A program made the position numbers and the translations under genes. The notes beneath the pieces are model-generated. The model did no database searches. It saw only the letters and a program-made list of their open reading frames with translations, and was not told where the DNA came from. Shown here piece after piece: positions 1 through 8,734 of a stretch of DNA of 64,000 bases. Origin of the DNA: Gemmatimonas sp. (lineage in GTDB: Bacteria > Gemmatimonadota > Gemmatimonadetes > Gemmatimonadales > Gemmatimonadaceae); the NCBI GenBank assembly GCA_011390935.1, contig JAABRL010000002.1, positions 121,277 through 185,276 of the forward strand. Direction: 5' to 3'. The stretch's first letter is position 1. Each line of letters opens with the position of its first letter.

Positions 1-1036
1 CCGCTGGTGCGTTGCCCGCGACGATCGTGAAGAGGTCGGTCAGGGCGGTGCCGTGGCGACGGAGCGCGTGGTTGGTATCGAACCAGCTGCCGAACCACGG
101 CGCCGCCACGCGCCCGTCGGTGATGTCCACCACTTCGAGTGTGCTCGGCCACGTGAAGTCGGCATCGAGCAGACCAGCGCGGGCGCGCCCGTCGTGCACG
201 ATCGACGACATGCGCAGCATGTGATCGTCGCGCGCACCGTACAGCACGCGGCGTCGCGCCAACGGTTGGGCCAACGGTACGATCTCGTCGCGGAACGCTT
301 CGCGGTCCACGTCGGGTGAGGCGAACACGAGCGCACGCAGCGGCGTGTGCGAGAGCACCGCACGCAGATCGGGGTGTCCGAGCGCGCGCGCCAGCAGCTG
401 ATTGCCCATGCTGTGCGCCGACACCACCACACGGTCGGCGCCGAGTGTGCCCACAAGCGTGAGCAGCAGATGCGCCAGGTCGTCGGCGCTGGCGGCCGCC
501 GCGTCGGCGTCCTGCCAGTAGGCATTGGTGAGGACGCGTCCGGGCGCCGGCCAGGTCACGCCGAGGGAGCGCGCCGGCCATGCGAAGACGGCCATCGGTC
601 CCTCGAAGCCACCACGCTGACGCATCTCGGCCGCCTCCTCGGTGGCTTCATCGAGTGACGTGGCGTAGCCATGCACGTGCAGCACCATGGCCCCCTCGCT
701 CCGCGCCAACTCGGTGCGCAGCGCGTGGAGCATGGCCGACTGACTGAGCGCGCGTTCATGTGCATCGCGCACCGACAGGCGCACCTCATACGGCACCGGG
801 TCGGGACGAATGGGCGACACCTCGAACGCGCGCACCAGGTGCTGCAGCGGGCCGCGTACCGACTGCCACTCCCCGTTGACCTGCACCCGGTTGGTAAACA
901 CCCACACGGAGTCGGTGGGCGCCCCGTTGCCTTCGGCACGCACCACCCCCGACGACTCGGCGAGCCGAGGCGCGCCGAGCAGGAAGGCGAGGGCGAGGAG
1001 CGGGAGCAGGTGCATCACTGATCGTACCCGGGGCAT
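1..1036 (-). CDS. Secreted DUF900-type alpha/beta hydrolase (3' end outside window)
   Basis: The reading frame enters from the left edge, so the C-terminus is missing. The N-terminus is a clear export signal: MPRVRSVMH followed by the hydrophobic LLPLLALAFLLGAPRLA. The body has the DUF900 layout: a VLHVHGYATS segment (oxyanion region), a VFAWPA strand and the nucleophile elbow AHSMGN (GxSxG, Ser nucleophile). It is therefore probably an exported serine hydrolase or esterase of unknown substrate. I chose the ATG at 1036 because it supplies a charged n-region; a second in-frame ATG at 1015 would also leave a signal sequence. It lies 28 bp downstream of the multicopper oxidase stop on the same strand and is probably the distal gene of that unit. 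Family assignment is by motif recognition only. Confidence 0.8.
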   Translation of the reverse strand, partial: MPRVRSVMHLLPLLALAFLLGAPRLAESSGVVRAEGNGAPTDSVWVFTNRVQVNGEWQSVRGPLQHLVRAFEVSPIRPDPVPYEVRLSVRDAHERALSQSAMLHALRTELARSEGAMVLHVHGYATSLDEATEEAAEMRQRGGFEGPMAVFAWPARSLGVTWPAPGRVLTNAYWQDADAAAASADDLAHLLLTLVGTLGADRVVVSAHSMGNQLLARALGHPDLRAVLSHTPLRALVFASPDVDREAFRDEIVPLAQPLARRRVLYGARDDHMLRMSSIVHDGRARAGLLDADFTWPSTLEVVDITDGRVAAPWFGSWFDTNHALRRHGTALTDLFTIVAGNAPA

Positions 1037-1064
1037 ACGGAAAAGTCTCGGCCGCCAGACGCGG

Positions 1065-2669
1065 TTATTCCACCGCGAAGTTCAGCATCATGCCGTGATC
1101 TTCGTGTTCCAGATTGTGGCAGTGCATCATGAACCGTCCGCGCTGCGCATCGAAGGTGGCCACCACCGACACCGTCTCGCCCGGATACACGAGCACGGTG
1201 TCCTTCCACCCCTGTTCCCACGGAAAGATCTCGTTGCGCACCCCGGTGCGCTCCACCACGCGGAACTGCACGGCGTGCATGTGCACCGGGTGCGGAAACG
1301 GCCCTTCGTTGATGAACGTCCACTGTTCCGTGGCCCCGAACGCCACCGTTTCGTCAATACGGTCCATGTCGAACATGCGTCCGTTGATGCTGTGCTGCAT
1401 CATCGCGCTGCGAAAGCGGAACTCGCGCGTTTTGGTGACCGCCGCGCGATTCACCGGGGCGATCGTGGAGAGCTGTTGGGGAATGCTCGTGGTTTCGCGC
1501 ACTTCGCGCGTGACCACGAACTCGAGCAGGTCGAACGCCGCGCCCTGACGGATCACGGGGGCGGCGCCCGTGCCGCCACCCATCCCGCCCATCCCGCCGC
1601 CGCCACCCATCCCACCCATCCCGCCGCCGCCACCCATCCCACCCATCCCGCCGCCGCCCATGCCACCACCGCCCATGCCCATCCCGCCACCCATACCGCG
1701 ATACGGCGGGTCGAACGCCGCCGACTGCAGCATCACGCGCGTGCCCACAGGCAGCCCGGAAAAATCGAGCAGCAGGTCGGCGCGCTCTCCGGTACTCAGG
1801 TCCATGTGCGGCAGCGACACCGGGCGCTCGAGCAGGCCACCATCGGTGCCAATGAGCGTGAGCGGCTTGCCGTTTGACAGCGCCAGCCGGAAGATGCGGG
1901 CACTGCCCGCGCCCAACACGCGCACGCGATACAGTGCCGAATCCACGTTCACGCTCGGCAGACGCACGCCGTTGGTGTAGGCCGCGCTCCCCAGCAGCCC
2001 CTCCATCACGTCGTGCCCCATCGTGACGTTGTACCCGATGCGCCCTTCGGCGTCGGGGCGCTTGTCCTGCAGCACGATGCCGAGTTCGCGATCACCGCTC
2101 GGCAGCCCCAGTCGCTCTTCGGCCTCGTCGGTGATGATGAACAGCCCGGCCATGCCCAGATGCACCTGCGCCGCGGTGCGCATGTGCGGGTGCGGGTGAT
2201 ACCAGTACGTGCCGGCGCGTTCGTTGAGCGCGAAGTCGTACTGGTACTCGGCGCCGGGATCGATCGCGAGGCGCGGGTGTCCGTCGTCCTTTTCCGGCGG
2301 GCGCAGGCCGTGCCAGTGCAGAATCGTGGGCTCGGAGAGTGCGTTCTTCAGCGTGATGCGGGCGCGTTCACCCACACGGGCGCGAATCGTGGGCGCGACG
2401 GGGCCGTCGCCGAGCGTGAAGATCGGGGACTGCACCCCCGGCGCGATCTCGGCCGTGATGGCGCGCGCGGTGAGCGTGAGGCCGTTGGCCGACACGGTGG
2501 GCGGCACGAACAGCGGGCCCGGCGTGTGCGCGGCTGCGGAAATGCCGGTAGAAGCGAGCGCCCGTTCGCCGCGAAAACGCTCGGTGAACGCGGCGAGCGG
2601 CGCCGAACGCGCGGTGAGCAGGCCACCACCGGCCACCGCGGCCGCGCGCAGGAAGTCACGACGATCCAT
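1065..2669 (-). CDS. Tat-exported multicopper oxidase with Gly/Met-rich insert
   Basis: A 534-residue multicopper oxidase. It begins with a twin-arginine signal (MDRRDFLRAAAVAGG), so it is probably exported folded. All four copper-ligand motifs are present: HWHG (about 118-121), HPHPH (158-162), HPVHMH (460-465) and HCHNLEHEDHGM (516-527), the last carrying the type-1 Cys, His and Met. The enzyme should couple one-electron oxidation of a substrate (Cu(I), Mn or phenolics are possible) to reduction of O2 to water. Residues about 325-367 form a Gly/Met-rich low-complexity insert before the last cupredoxin domain. Met-rich inserts in CueO-like oxidases bind copper, so a cuprous oxidase role is a reasonable but unproven idea. 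The start overlaps the stop of the upstream lipoprotein gene by one base (TGATG), implying translational coupling. Confidence 0.93.
   Translation of the reverse strand: MDRRDFLRAAAVAGGGLLTARSAPLAAFTERFRGERALASTGISAAAHTPGPLFVPPTVSANGLTLTARAITAEIAPGVQSPIFTLGDGPVAPTIRARVGERARITLKNALSEPTILHWHGLRPPEKDDGHPRLAIDPGAEYQYDFALNERAGTYWYHPHPHMRTAAQVHLGMAGLFIITDEAEERLGLPSGDRELGIVLQDKRPDAEGRIGYNVTMGHDVMEGLLGSAAYTNGVRLPSVNVDSALYRVRVLGAGSARIFRLALSNGKPLTLIGTDGGLLERPVSLPHMDLSTGERADLLLDFSGLPVGTRVMLQSAAFDPPYRGMGGGMGMGGGGMGGGGMGGMGGGGGMGGMGGGGGMGGMGGGTGAAPVIRQGAAFDLLEFVVTREVRETTSIPQQLSTIAPVNRAAVTKTREFRFRSAMMQHSINGRMFDMDRIDETVAFGATEQWTFINEGPFPHPVHMHAVQFRVVERTGVRNEIFPWEQGWKDTVLVYPGETVSVVATFDAQRGRFMMHCHNLEHEDHGMMLNFAVE
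1569..1649 (-). repeat. 27-bp tandem repeat coding GMGGMGGGG units
   Basis: Three consecutive copies of a 27-bp unit lie inside the multicopper oxidase gene. They encode a nine-residue GMGGMGGG(G/T) unit at residues about 341-367 and are preceded by more irregular Gly/Met sequence from residue 325. The in-frame unit length means copy-number change would lengthen or shorten the insert without breaking the protein. Confidence 0.85.
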
Positions 2670-3841
2670 CAGGGGGTCCGGCGTAGCGAGTACACCTCCA
2701 CGATCTGGCCACCGTCGGCCGCGTCCGTTCGTATCCCTGCAATATACTCGTCCCCGACCTCATAGACCGTGAGATCGCCGGGCAGCATCACCCGTGCGGC
2801 CGGGGCGCCATCCGGCGCGAACACGATCCACTCGGCGTCGGCACCGATGCGCCGCGGCAGTCGACGTACCCACAGCTGATCGCGCGCGTCCACGAGCAGG
2901 CGGTCGTAGGCCGGCACGGTGGGCGGAAACTCGAGTGTGGCCCAGTCCCGCAGGGCACTCTCCTTGCGCGCGTCGGTGCGGCCCACCGTGTCGCGATACT
3001 TGTAGCGCTCGATGTCGTCGGGCGTGGTGCGCAGGTCGGTATCGTCGTAGCGCAGCGATTCGAGCGGTTCCCCGTTGAGCGTGAAGGTGCGCACGGTGAA
3101 GCTGTCGGCGGTGCCCACGTAGGCGCGGTCTCGGCCGATCGCGAGCACGGGTTCGCGGCCGAGCGGCTGCGGGCGTGATCCATTGGGAATGACCAGACGC
3201 TCGGAGCCTGGAAGCTCACCGAGTGTTGCCGTGGACACGCCGTCGGCCCCGGAGATCCAGTACGGCACCATGCCGCGTTGCCGGCCCAGTTCCGGTGCGC
3301 GGTCGCGGTCGCGACGTTCCCACCCCATGTGCAGGAACTGGCCGTTCGCATTGCAGGTGGTGCGGTACGTAGGGATTCCCTGTGGCGAGTCGAAGGCGAA
3401 GTCGCGCGCCATGGTGCCGTCGAGGGTGAACACGAGCCACGGCTTGGCCTTGGTGATTTCATTCACGAATACCGAATCGCCACAGCGGTACAGCTCCGCG
3501 ATGTACTCGAACTCGTTCGGCCCTTTGCCTTCGCGGCCCACGGATCGCACGAGGGTGCCGGTGCTGTCGAACCATCGCAGCGCGAAGAGGCCGCGATCGC
3601 CTACGAGTATGCTACCGTCGGGAAGTCGAGTGACACCCTCCGCCGCGCCAATCTGCGGTTCACCCAGGGCGTCGTCGCTCGTGATGGCGAGGATCGGCGT
3701 CGCGCCCACGGTCCACTCGGCGAGGCCCCCCGGCGTCGCGGTGCGATCGGTGCACGCCGAGACCACCAGTGACGCGATGGCGATCGGGAGCAGCGTAGCT
3801 CCCGACCGTGCGGCGCGATGCATTCGACGGCGTGACATCAT
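2669..3841 (-). CDS. 6-bladed beta-propeller lipoprotein (copy 3 of 3)
   Basis: A 390-residue lipoprotein with a basic n-region and lipobox VVSAC (Cys about 30), so it is anchored in the envelope. The body matches the 6-bladed beta-propeller family common in Bacteroidota and Gemmatimonadota; the signature is a GREGKGPNEFEYI segment after an LRWF strand, followed by repeated strand pairs. It is a clear paralogue of the next two upstream genes, sharing the opening ADGxx..ISDD segment, the GxGPxEFEYI motif, a CGDSVFV segment and the C-terminal YEVGDEYIAGI (HEIGRDY in the others). Function is unknown; propellers of this type usually bind ligands or partner proteins. Its start overlaps the stop of the preceding copy by 4 bp (ATGA), and its stop overlaps the oxidase start. 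Confidence 0.85.
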   Translation of the reverse strand: MMSRRRMHRAARSGATLLPIAIASLVVSACTDRTATPGGLAEWTVGATPILAITSDDALGEPQIGAAEGVTRLPDGSILVGDRGLFALRWFDSTGTLVRSVGREGKGPNEFEYIAELYRCGDSVFVNEITKAKPWLVFTLDGTMARDFAFDSPQGIPTYRTTCNANGQFLHMGWERRDRDRAPELGRQRGMVPYWISGADGVSTATLGELPGSERLVIPNGSRPQPLGREPVLAIGRDRAYVGTADSFTVRTFTLNGEPLESLRYDDTDLRTTPDDIERYKYRDTVGRTDARKESALRDWATLEFPPTVPAYDRLLVDARDQLWVRRLPRRIGADAEWIVFAPDGAPAARVMLPGDLTVYEVGDEYIAGIRTDAADGGQIVEVYSLRRTP

Positions 3842-5007
3842 GGCGAGTGGCGACGGGTGAGCTTCAGCACACGTACGGCGTGCGTGCCGCTGAACGGATC
3901 CTGCACGATGCCCGCGACGTAATCGCGGCCGATTTCGTGCACGGTGAGGAGGGCGGGCAGTGGCACCGTAGCAATGTGGGTGCCGTCAGTATCGAACACG
4001 ATCCACTCGACGCGCTCCTCGTTGGCGGCCGGGTGGCGCCGCACCCAGAGGAAGTCGTCGGCATCGACCACAAGCGCGTCGTACGCGGGCAGGAAGGCTG
4101 GCGGGGTATCGAACGCCCACTCCTCGCGCGTCTGACGCTGCTGAAGGGCGGACTGGCCCATGGAGTCGAGGCGTTTGGCTCGCTCGAGATCGGCGTCGGT
4201 TGCGCGACGTGGGCTCCCCGGCAGTCGGCGCTCGCCGGCCGGCGTCCGGTCGAGCGTGAACACCTGCACCACCCCGCTGTCGGCCGTGCCCACGTACACG
4301 TGCCGCCGACCGATCGCGAGCGATGGCGTACGACCGAGCAGCGCGGGGCCAGCGCCGTATCCGTAGGCGAGATACTCGGGGCCGAGCACACTGTCGAGTT
4401 CCGCACGACGCTCGCCGGTGGAGGCGGTCACCCACACCGGTACCGACTCACGCGATCGGCCGGTGCGTTCGGCGTCGAACTGGTACCAGCCGTGATGCAC
4501 GAAGAGTCCATCGGAGTTGCACGCGCTGAGGTAGGCGTTGTTGCCCCCCGAGAACGCGCTCGCACTCTGCGTCCGCGCCAGCGAGCCATCGAGCGCGTGC
4601 ACCATGATGCGCTGCGCCGCGAGCTCTTCCACGAACACCGAATCGCCGCAGCGATACGCGGTGGCGATGTACTCGAACTCCCCGGGGCCGGTGCCTTTGC
4701 GCCCGACGGCGCGCTCGAACGCTCCCTCGGCGTTGAAGAAGCGCAACGCGTGCAGCGCGCGGTCGCTCACGAGCACGCCTCCGTCCGGGAGCCGGGTGAC
4801 GTGTACGGCTTCGCCGAGCATCACCTCACCGCCGGGATTGTCGTCTCTGATGTCGAGCAACGGAACCGGGTCGACGCTCCACTCGGCGAGTGCATCCGAC
4901 GTCGCGGTGCGGTCGGCGCAGGCCGCGACCAGCAGTGCCATGACGGAGAGCCGCAGCAGCACAGTGCGCGACGCCACGCCGTGCTGCACGCAGCGACGTG
5001 ACATCAT
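3838..5007 (-). CDS. 6-bladed beta-propeller lipoprotein (copy 2 of 3)
   Basis: A 389-residue lipoprotein with lipobox LVAAC and the core motif GRKGTGPGEFEYI. It is closer to copy 1 than to copy 3: both carry the opening VDPVPLLDI, GEVMLGEAVHVTR-type strand, ERAKRLDSMGQ segment, VVDADDFLWVRR, and the C-terminal HEIGRDYVAGIVQDP. This shows recent duplication of copies 1 and 2 after an older split from copy 3. It is joined to both neighbours by 4-bp start/stop overlaps, so the three copies should be made from one message at linked rates. No catalytic motif is visible, and a binding or scaffold role in the envelope is inference. Confidence 0.85.
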   Translation of the reverse strand: MMSRRCVQHGVASRTVLLRLSVMALLVAACADRTATSDALAEWSVDPVPLLDIRDDNPGGEVMLGEAVHVTRLPDGGVLVSDRALHALRFFNAEGAFERAVGRKGTGPGEFEYIATAYRCGDSVFVEELAAQRIMVHALDGSLARTQSASAFSGGNNAYLSACNSDGLFVHHGWYQFDAERTGRSRESVPVWVTASTGERRAELDSVLGPEYLAYGYGAGPALLGRTPSLAIGRRHVYVGTADSGVVQVFTLDRTPAGERRLPGSPRRATDADLERAKRLDSMGQSALQQRQTREEWAFDTPPAFLPAYDALVVDADDFLWVRRHPAANEERVEWIVFDTDGTHIATVPLPALLTVHEIGRDYVAGIVQDPFSGTHAVRVLKLTRRHSP

Positions 5008-6152
5008 GGCGTGGGACCACGCGTGAGCGAGAGTACGCGCACGGCGTGCGTTCCCGAATCGGGATCCTGCACGATGCCCGCGATGTAGTCGCGGCCGATC
5101 TCGTGCACGGTGAGCGTGGCCTCGAGTGACACGGTGGCAACGTGCGCGCCGTCCGGGTCAAACACGATCCATGGCGTATCCGGCACGCCCGCGCGCGGAT
5201 AGCGGCGTACCCAGAGATGATCGTCGGCATCGACCACGAGTGCGTCGTACGCGGGCAGCGTGGCCGGTGGCGTGTCGAGCGCCCACTCCTCGCGCGTCTG
5301 CGCCTGTTCGGCAGCTGTCTGCCCGAGTGAATCGAGGCGCTTCGCGCGTTCGATGTCCGCGTTGCTTACGCGCAGGTCGACGTTGTCCGGCAGTCGGCGC
5401 ACGCCGTCCGCAACGCCAGCGAGCGAGTAGACGTGCACCACGCCGCTGTCCGCGTCGCCGACATACGCGTGTCGGCGCCCGAGTGCGAGCTGCGGCGTGC
5501 GTCCGAGCAGCGCACGGCCGGCGCCATTCGCTCGGCCCACGAACTCCGGTCCGCCCACGTTGCCCAGCTCCGTGCGCCGCGCCCCGTCGGCCGACGACAG
5601 CCACACCGCCACCGGCACGCGATGTCGGCCCAGCCGAGTCGGATCGAAGCGATTCCACGCGTGATGCACGAACTGTCCCGTCGCATTGCATGCGCTGCGA
5701 TACGCCTCGGTGCCTCCCGCGAACTCGCTGGTGTTCAGCGCACGCCCAATCGTGCCGTCGAGCGCGTGCACGGTGACTCGGCGCAATGCGATGTCATCGA
5801 CGAACAGCGAATCACCGCATCGCTGCGCGACCCTGATGTACTCGAACTCTCCCGGACCGGAGCCTTGGCGGCCCACCGCATTCAGAAATCGTCCGTCGGA
5901 GCCAAAGATGCGTAGCGCGTTCAGGCCCCGATCGGTCACGATCACACCACCGTCGGAGTCACGTGCGACATGCACGGCCTGCCCAAGCATCACTTCACCA
6001 CCGGCATCGTCGTCACTGATGTCGAGCAGTGGCACCGGATCGACGGTCCACGTCGCGCGATCCGTGGTGGGCGTACCGTCGCGGCACGCCGCACTCGCGA
6101 GCGACGCAGCAGCAACGAGCGACAACGCGAACCACGGCGAGCGAGCGGGCAT
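5004..6152 (-). CDS. 6-bladed beta-propeller lipoprotein (copy 1 of 3)
   Basis: A 382-residue lipoprotein with a signal sequence ending in LASAAC. It carries the family motif GRQGSGPGEFEYI, plus CGDSLFVDD and HEIGRDYIAGIVQDPDSG, nearly the same as copy 2. It is the first of the triplicate and begins 12 bp after the stop of the amidohydrolase gene, so the amidohydrolase, three propellers and oxidase look like one operon. The substrate or partner is unknown. Pairwise divergence among the copies is concentrated in the middle of the protein, while the first and last blades are conserved. Confidence 0.85.
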   Translation of the reverse strand: MPARSPWFALSLVAAASLASAACRDGTPTTDRATWTVDPVPLLDISDDDAGGEVMLGQAVHVARDSDGGVIVTDRGLNALRIFGSDGRFLNAVGRQGSGPGEFEYIRVAQRCGDSLFVDDIALRRVTVHALDGTIGRALNTSEFAGGTEAYRSACNATGQFVHHAWNRFDPTRLGRHRVPVAVWLSSADGARRTELGNVGGPEFVGRANGAGRALLGRTPQLALGRRHAYVGDADSGVVHVYSLAGVADGVRRLPDNVDLRVSNADIERAKRLDSLGQTAAEQAQTREEWALDTPPATLPAYDALVVDADDHLWVRRYPRAGVPDTPWIVFDPDGAHVATVSLEATLTVHEIGRDYIAGIVQDPDSGTHAVRVLSLTRGPTP

Positions 6153-6164
6153 GTCACATCGGGG

Positions 6165-7940
6165 TCAACGGGTAAACGGACCAGCCGCATGCACCACGCG
6201 GCCCCCCACCACAGTGAGCAACGTCTTCACATCCTTGAGCTGTTCCGGAGCGATCGCAAAGAGGTCCCGCTCCAGCACCACCACATCGGCCAGCAACCCC
6301 GGGGCGATGCGTCCTTTCTCCTCTTCCTCACCGGCGGCCCACGCGTTCGACACCGTGTACGCGCGCAGCGATGTCTCCAGGTCGAGCCGCTCCTCGGGGA
6401 ACCATCCCCCCGGCGGATCACCATCGAGCGTGCGACGCGTGACGGCCGCGTACAGAATCTGCATGGGGTTGGCCGTGTACCAACTGGCGTTCGTGCCGGG
6501 CCAATCGCTGCCGAAGGTGATGCGCACACCGGCGTCGTGCAGCGTGCGGAATGCGTACGCCCAGCGCGAGCGCACGCCGATGCGTTCCTCCATCCAGCGC
6601 ATGTCGTCGATGGCGTGATACGGCTGCACTTCGGCAATGATGCCGAGCTTCGCGTACCGCTGCGCCACCTCGGCGCCGCGCAGCACCTGCGAGTGAATGA
6701 TGCGATAGCGGCGCTCACGCGCCGGGTTTTCGGTCATCACGGTTTCGTACATGGTGAGCAGCGTGTCGATCGCTTCGTCGCCGATAGCGTGCACCTGCGG
6801 CCACAGCCCCGCGAGGTCGGCGCCCCGAATGTTGCGCAGCATGTTGCCCTCGGGCTGCATGCCGGAGCCGGGTCCGCGTGTCGCGGCCGTGTTGGTGGAG
6901 TCACGCCACGTGCCGCGCTCCCCCGAGTGCAGCTGCGGCTCGTAGAAGCGGGCGGTGCTGTTGCCCTGAATGCCGTCCACGAAGCCCTTGAGCCCGCCGA
7001 TGCGCAGGTACTCGTCGCCGAAACCGTGCGGAATGCCCACGAAGCTGAGCGCATCCCACTTGTCGAGCGTAGGACGCGCATACACCCGTACCGTGAGCTC
7101 GCCGCGCCGCTTGAGTTCGTTGTACACCGGCAGCTGTTCACGCGGTGTGATGTCGTGAATGCTCGTGACGCCCATTTCGTTGAGGTGCGCGATGGCCACC
7201 CGCGCTTCACGCAGCCGCTGTTCGAACGACTTTTCGGGGATCACCGCTCGTACGCGCCGCAGCGCTTCGCCGATCACGTGGCCAGTGGCGCGACCGTTCA
7301 CACACTCCAACCCTTCCACAGGCACGGTGCACGAGAGGCCGGCCGTGCCGAGCGCGGCGCCATTAGCGAGCCATGCGCTGCGGTCCCATCGGTTGAGCAG
7401 GGCGGGGGTGTTGGGCGTGACGGAATCGATCACCGCACGATCGGGGAAGAACCGTTCGCCACTGCCACGTACGGGGCGCGTGCCCGTGCTGTTGGCGGAC
7501 CAGTCCTCGTACGCGCCCCACTCGCCGCCCGTGATCCATGCGCCGGCGGGCAGGCGATCGCGCGCGTCTTTCACGCGCGCCGCAAACGCCACCGGCTCAG
7601 CCACGTCGAGCAGGTTCACGCCGAGCAGCAGGCCGCCGGCCTGATTGAAGTGCGTGTGGTTGTCGATGAAGCCCGGCGTGGCGAAGCGACCGCCGAGGTC
7701 CAGCACGCGCGTGTGCGTGGCGCGATGCGGGGCGATGTCGGCGTCGCTGCCCACGGCGAGGAATCGCCCGTTCCGAATCGCCACGGCGCTCACGGTCGTG
7801 CGCGCGCTGTCCCCGGTCCAGAAGCGACCATTGCGGAGAATGAGGTCGGCGTCTTGCGCACCGAGGGCGCTGACCGAGAGCAGGAGCGCGGCCGTCAGCG
7901 CGGCGGCGCGGGGCGCGAGATCACGATGAGAACTGGACAT
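6165..7940 (-). CDS. Secreted YtcJ-like amidohydrolase
   Basis: A 591-residue metal-dependent hydrolase of the amidohydrolase superfamily. An N-terminal signal (ALTAALLLSVSALGA) indicates export. A composite beta-sandwich start (ADLILRNGRFWTGD) is followed by the metal-binding strand FIDNHTHFNQ (HxH), then by later barrel strands such as VHAIGDEAID and FGSDWPGTN, whose His and Asp residues are the usual remaining metal or catalytic ligands. The family (YtcJ, amidohydrolase 3) hydrolyses N-acyl or cyclic amide substrates; the substrate here cannot be read from sequence. It is the first gene of the minus-strand unit that continues into the propeller lipoproteins, and it is divergent from the alpha/beta hydrolase gene that starts just beyond it. 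Confidence 0.9.
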   Translation of the reverse strand: MSSSHRDLAPRAAALTAALLLSVSALGAQDADLILRNGRFWTGDSARTTVSAVAIRNGRFLAVGSDADIAPHRATHTRVLDLGGRFATPGFIDNHTHFNQAGGLLLGVNLLDVAEPVAFAARVKDARDRLPAGAWITGGEWGAYEDWSANSTGTRPVRGSGERFFPDRAVIDSVTPNTPALLNRWDRSAWLANGAALGTAGLSCTVPVEGLECVNGRATGHVIGEALRRVRAVIPEKSFEQRLREARVAIAHLNEMGVTSIHDITPREQLPVYNELKRRGELTVRVYARPTLDKWDALSFVGIPHGFGDEYLRIGGLKGFVDGIQGNSTARFYEPQLHSGERGTWRDSTNTAATRGPGSGMQPEGNMLRNIRGADLAGLWPQVHAIGDEAIDTLLTMYETVMTENPARERRYRIIHSQVLRGAEVAQRYAKLGIIAEVQPYHAIDDMRWMEERIGVRSRWAYAFRTLHDAGVRITFGSDWPGTNASWYTANPMQILYAAVTRRTLDGDPPGGWFPEERLDLETSLRAYTVSNAWAAGEEEEKGRIAPGLLADVVVLERDLFAIAPEQLKDVKTLLTVVGGRVVHAAGPFTR

Positions 7941-7963
7941 CGACGGGAGCGGTGGGAGAAACT

Positions 7964-8734
7964 GTGCGATGGTGCGAGGGTCTGCACCTTGTCGGAACGT
8001 ACCGCCGCGTCCTCACGCCCACCACCGAACGCATGCTGCTCTTCCTGCACGGCGCCCTTGGCGATCGACACACCATAAATGCTCTGCGCCCCGCGTTCTC
8101 GGCACATGGCATCCCGCACCTGCACGCACTCGACTTCGAGGGCCATGGCGAGCGCGCGGCGCGCGATCGGCCGTTCCGGTTGGAGCACTTCGCCGAGAAT
8201 GTGGTGGAGTGGCTGGACGCACACCCCGACGCCGAGCCCGTGGACGTGTTCGGCTACAGCATGGGCGGTTATGTGGCGTTGCTGGTTGCCGCGTCACACC
8301 CCACGCGCATTCGTTCGGTGTTCACGCTGGGCACCAAGCTGCACTGGTCGCCCGCGGTGGCGGCGGATGCCATTCGCCAGCTCGATCCGGAGCGCATCGC
8401 GGCGAAGGTGCCGGCGTACGCGGCGTTGCTCGCGGAGCGGCACTCGGCGGCCGGTTGGGAGACGGTGCTGCGAGGCACGGCCGATGCGCTCACCGCCCTC
8501 GGTGCGGAGCCGCTGCTCACGCCGGGCGTGCTGGCCCAGGTAACGTGTCCGGTGCGGCTCGCGCTTGGTGACCGCGATACCACGGTGCCGCTCGATGAGC
8601 TGCGGGAGGCGCTGGCCGCGCTGCCGCGTGGCAGCGCGGAAGTATTCGCGGACACACCCCACCCGCTCGAGCGCACGCCGGCCGATCGGCTCGCGCGCGC
8701 GCTCGCGGAGTTCAGGGCGTCGTTGGCGTCGTAG
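7964..8734 (+). CDS. Alpha/beta hydrolase, cytoplasmic
   Basis: A roughly 257-residue alpha/beta hydrolase without a signal peptide. It shows the oxyanion motif LFLHGALGD, the nucleophile elbow GYSMGG (Ser), a late acidic strand ALGDRDTTVP (Asp) and a C-terminal His in TPHPLE, so the catalytic triad is complete. Small esterases, MenH-like or lactonase-type enzymes share this plan. The start is uncertain: GTG at 7964 has GGGAG five bases upstream, GTG at 7952 is also in frame, and ATG at 8033 would begin directly at the first core strand. The upstream starts leave almost no space for a promoter between it and the divergent amidohydrolase (start 7940), so 8033 remains possible. Confidence 0.85.
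   Translation: MRWCEGLHLVGTYRRVLTPTTERMLLFLHGALGDRHTINALRPAFSAHGIPHLHALDFEGHGERAARDRPFRLEHFAENVVEWLDAHPDAEPVDVFGYSMGGYVALLVAASHPTRIRSVFTLGTKLHWSPAVAADAIRQLDPERIAAKVPAYAALLAERHSAAGWETVLRGTADALTALGAEPLLTPGVLAQVTCPVRLALGDRDTTVPLDELREALAALPRGSAEVFADTPHPLERTPADRLARALAEFRASLAS

Noticed and set aside
5970-8078. Long plus-strand open frame of about 700 codons opposite the amidohydrolase and propeller genes
   Set aside because: It is rich in Arg/His/Ala as expected of a high-GC shadow frame, while the minus strand encodes recognisable enzymes throughout.
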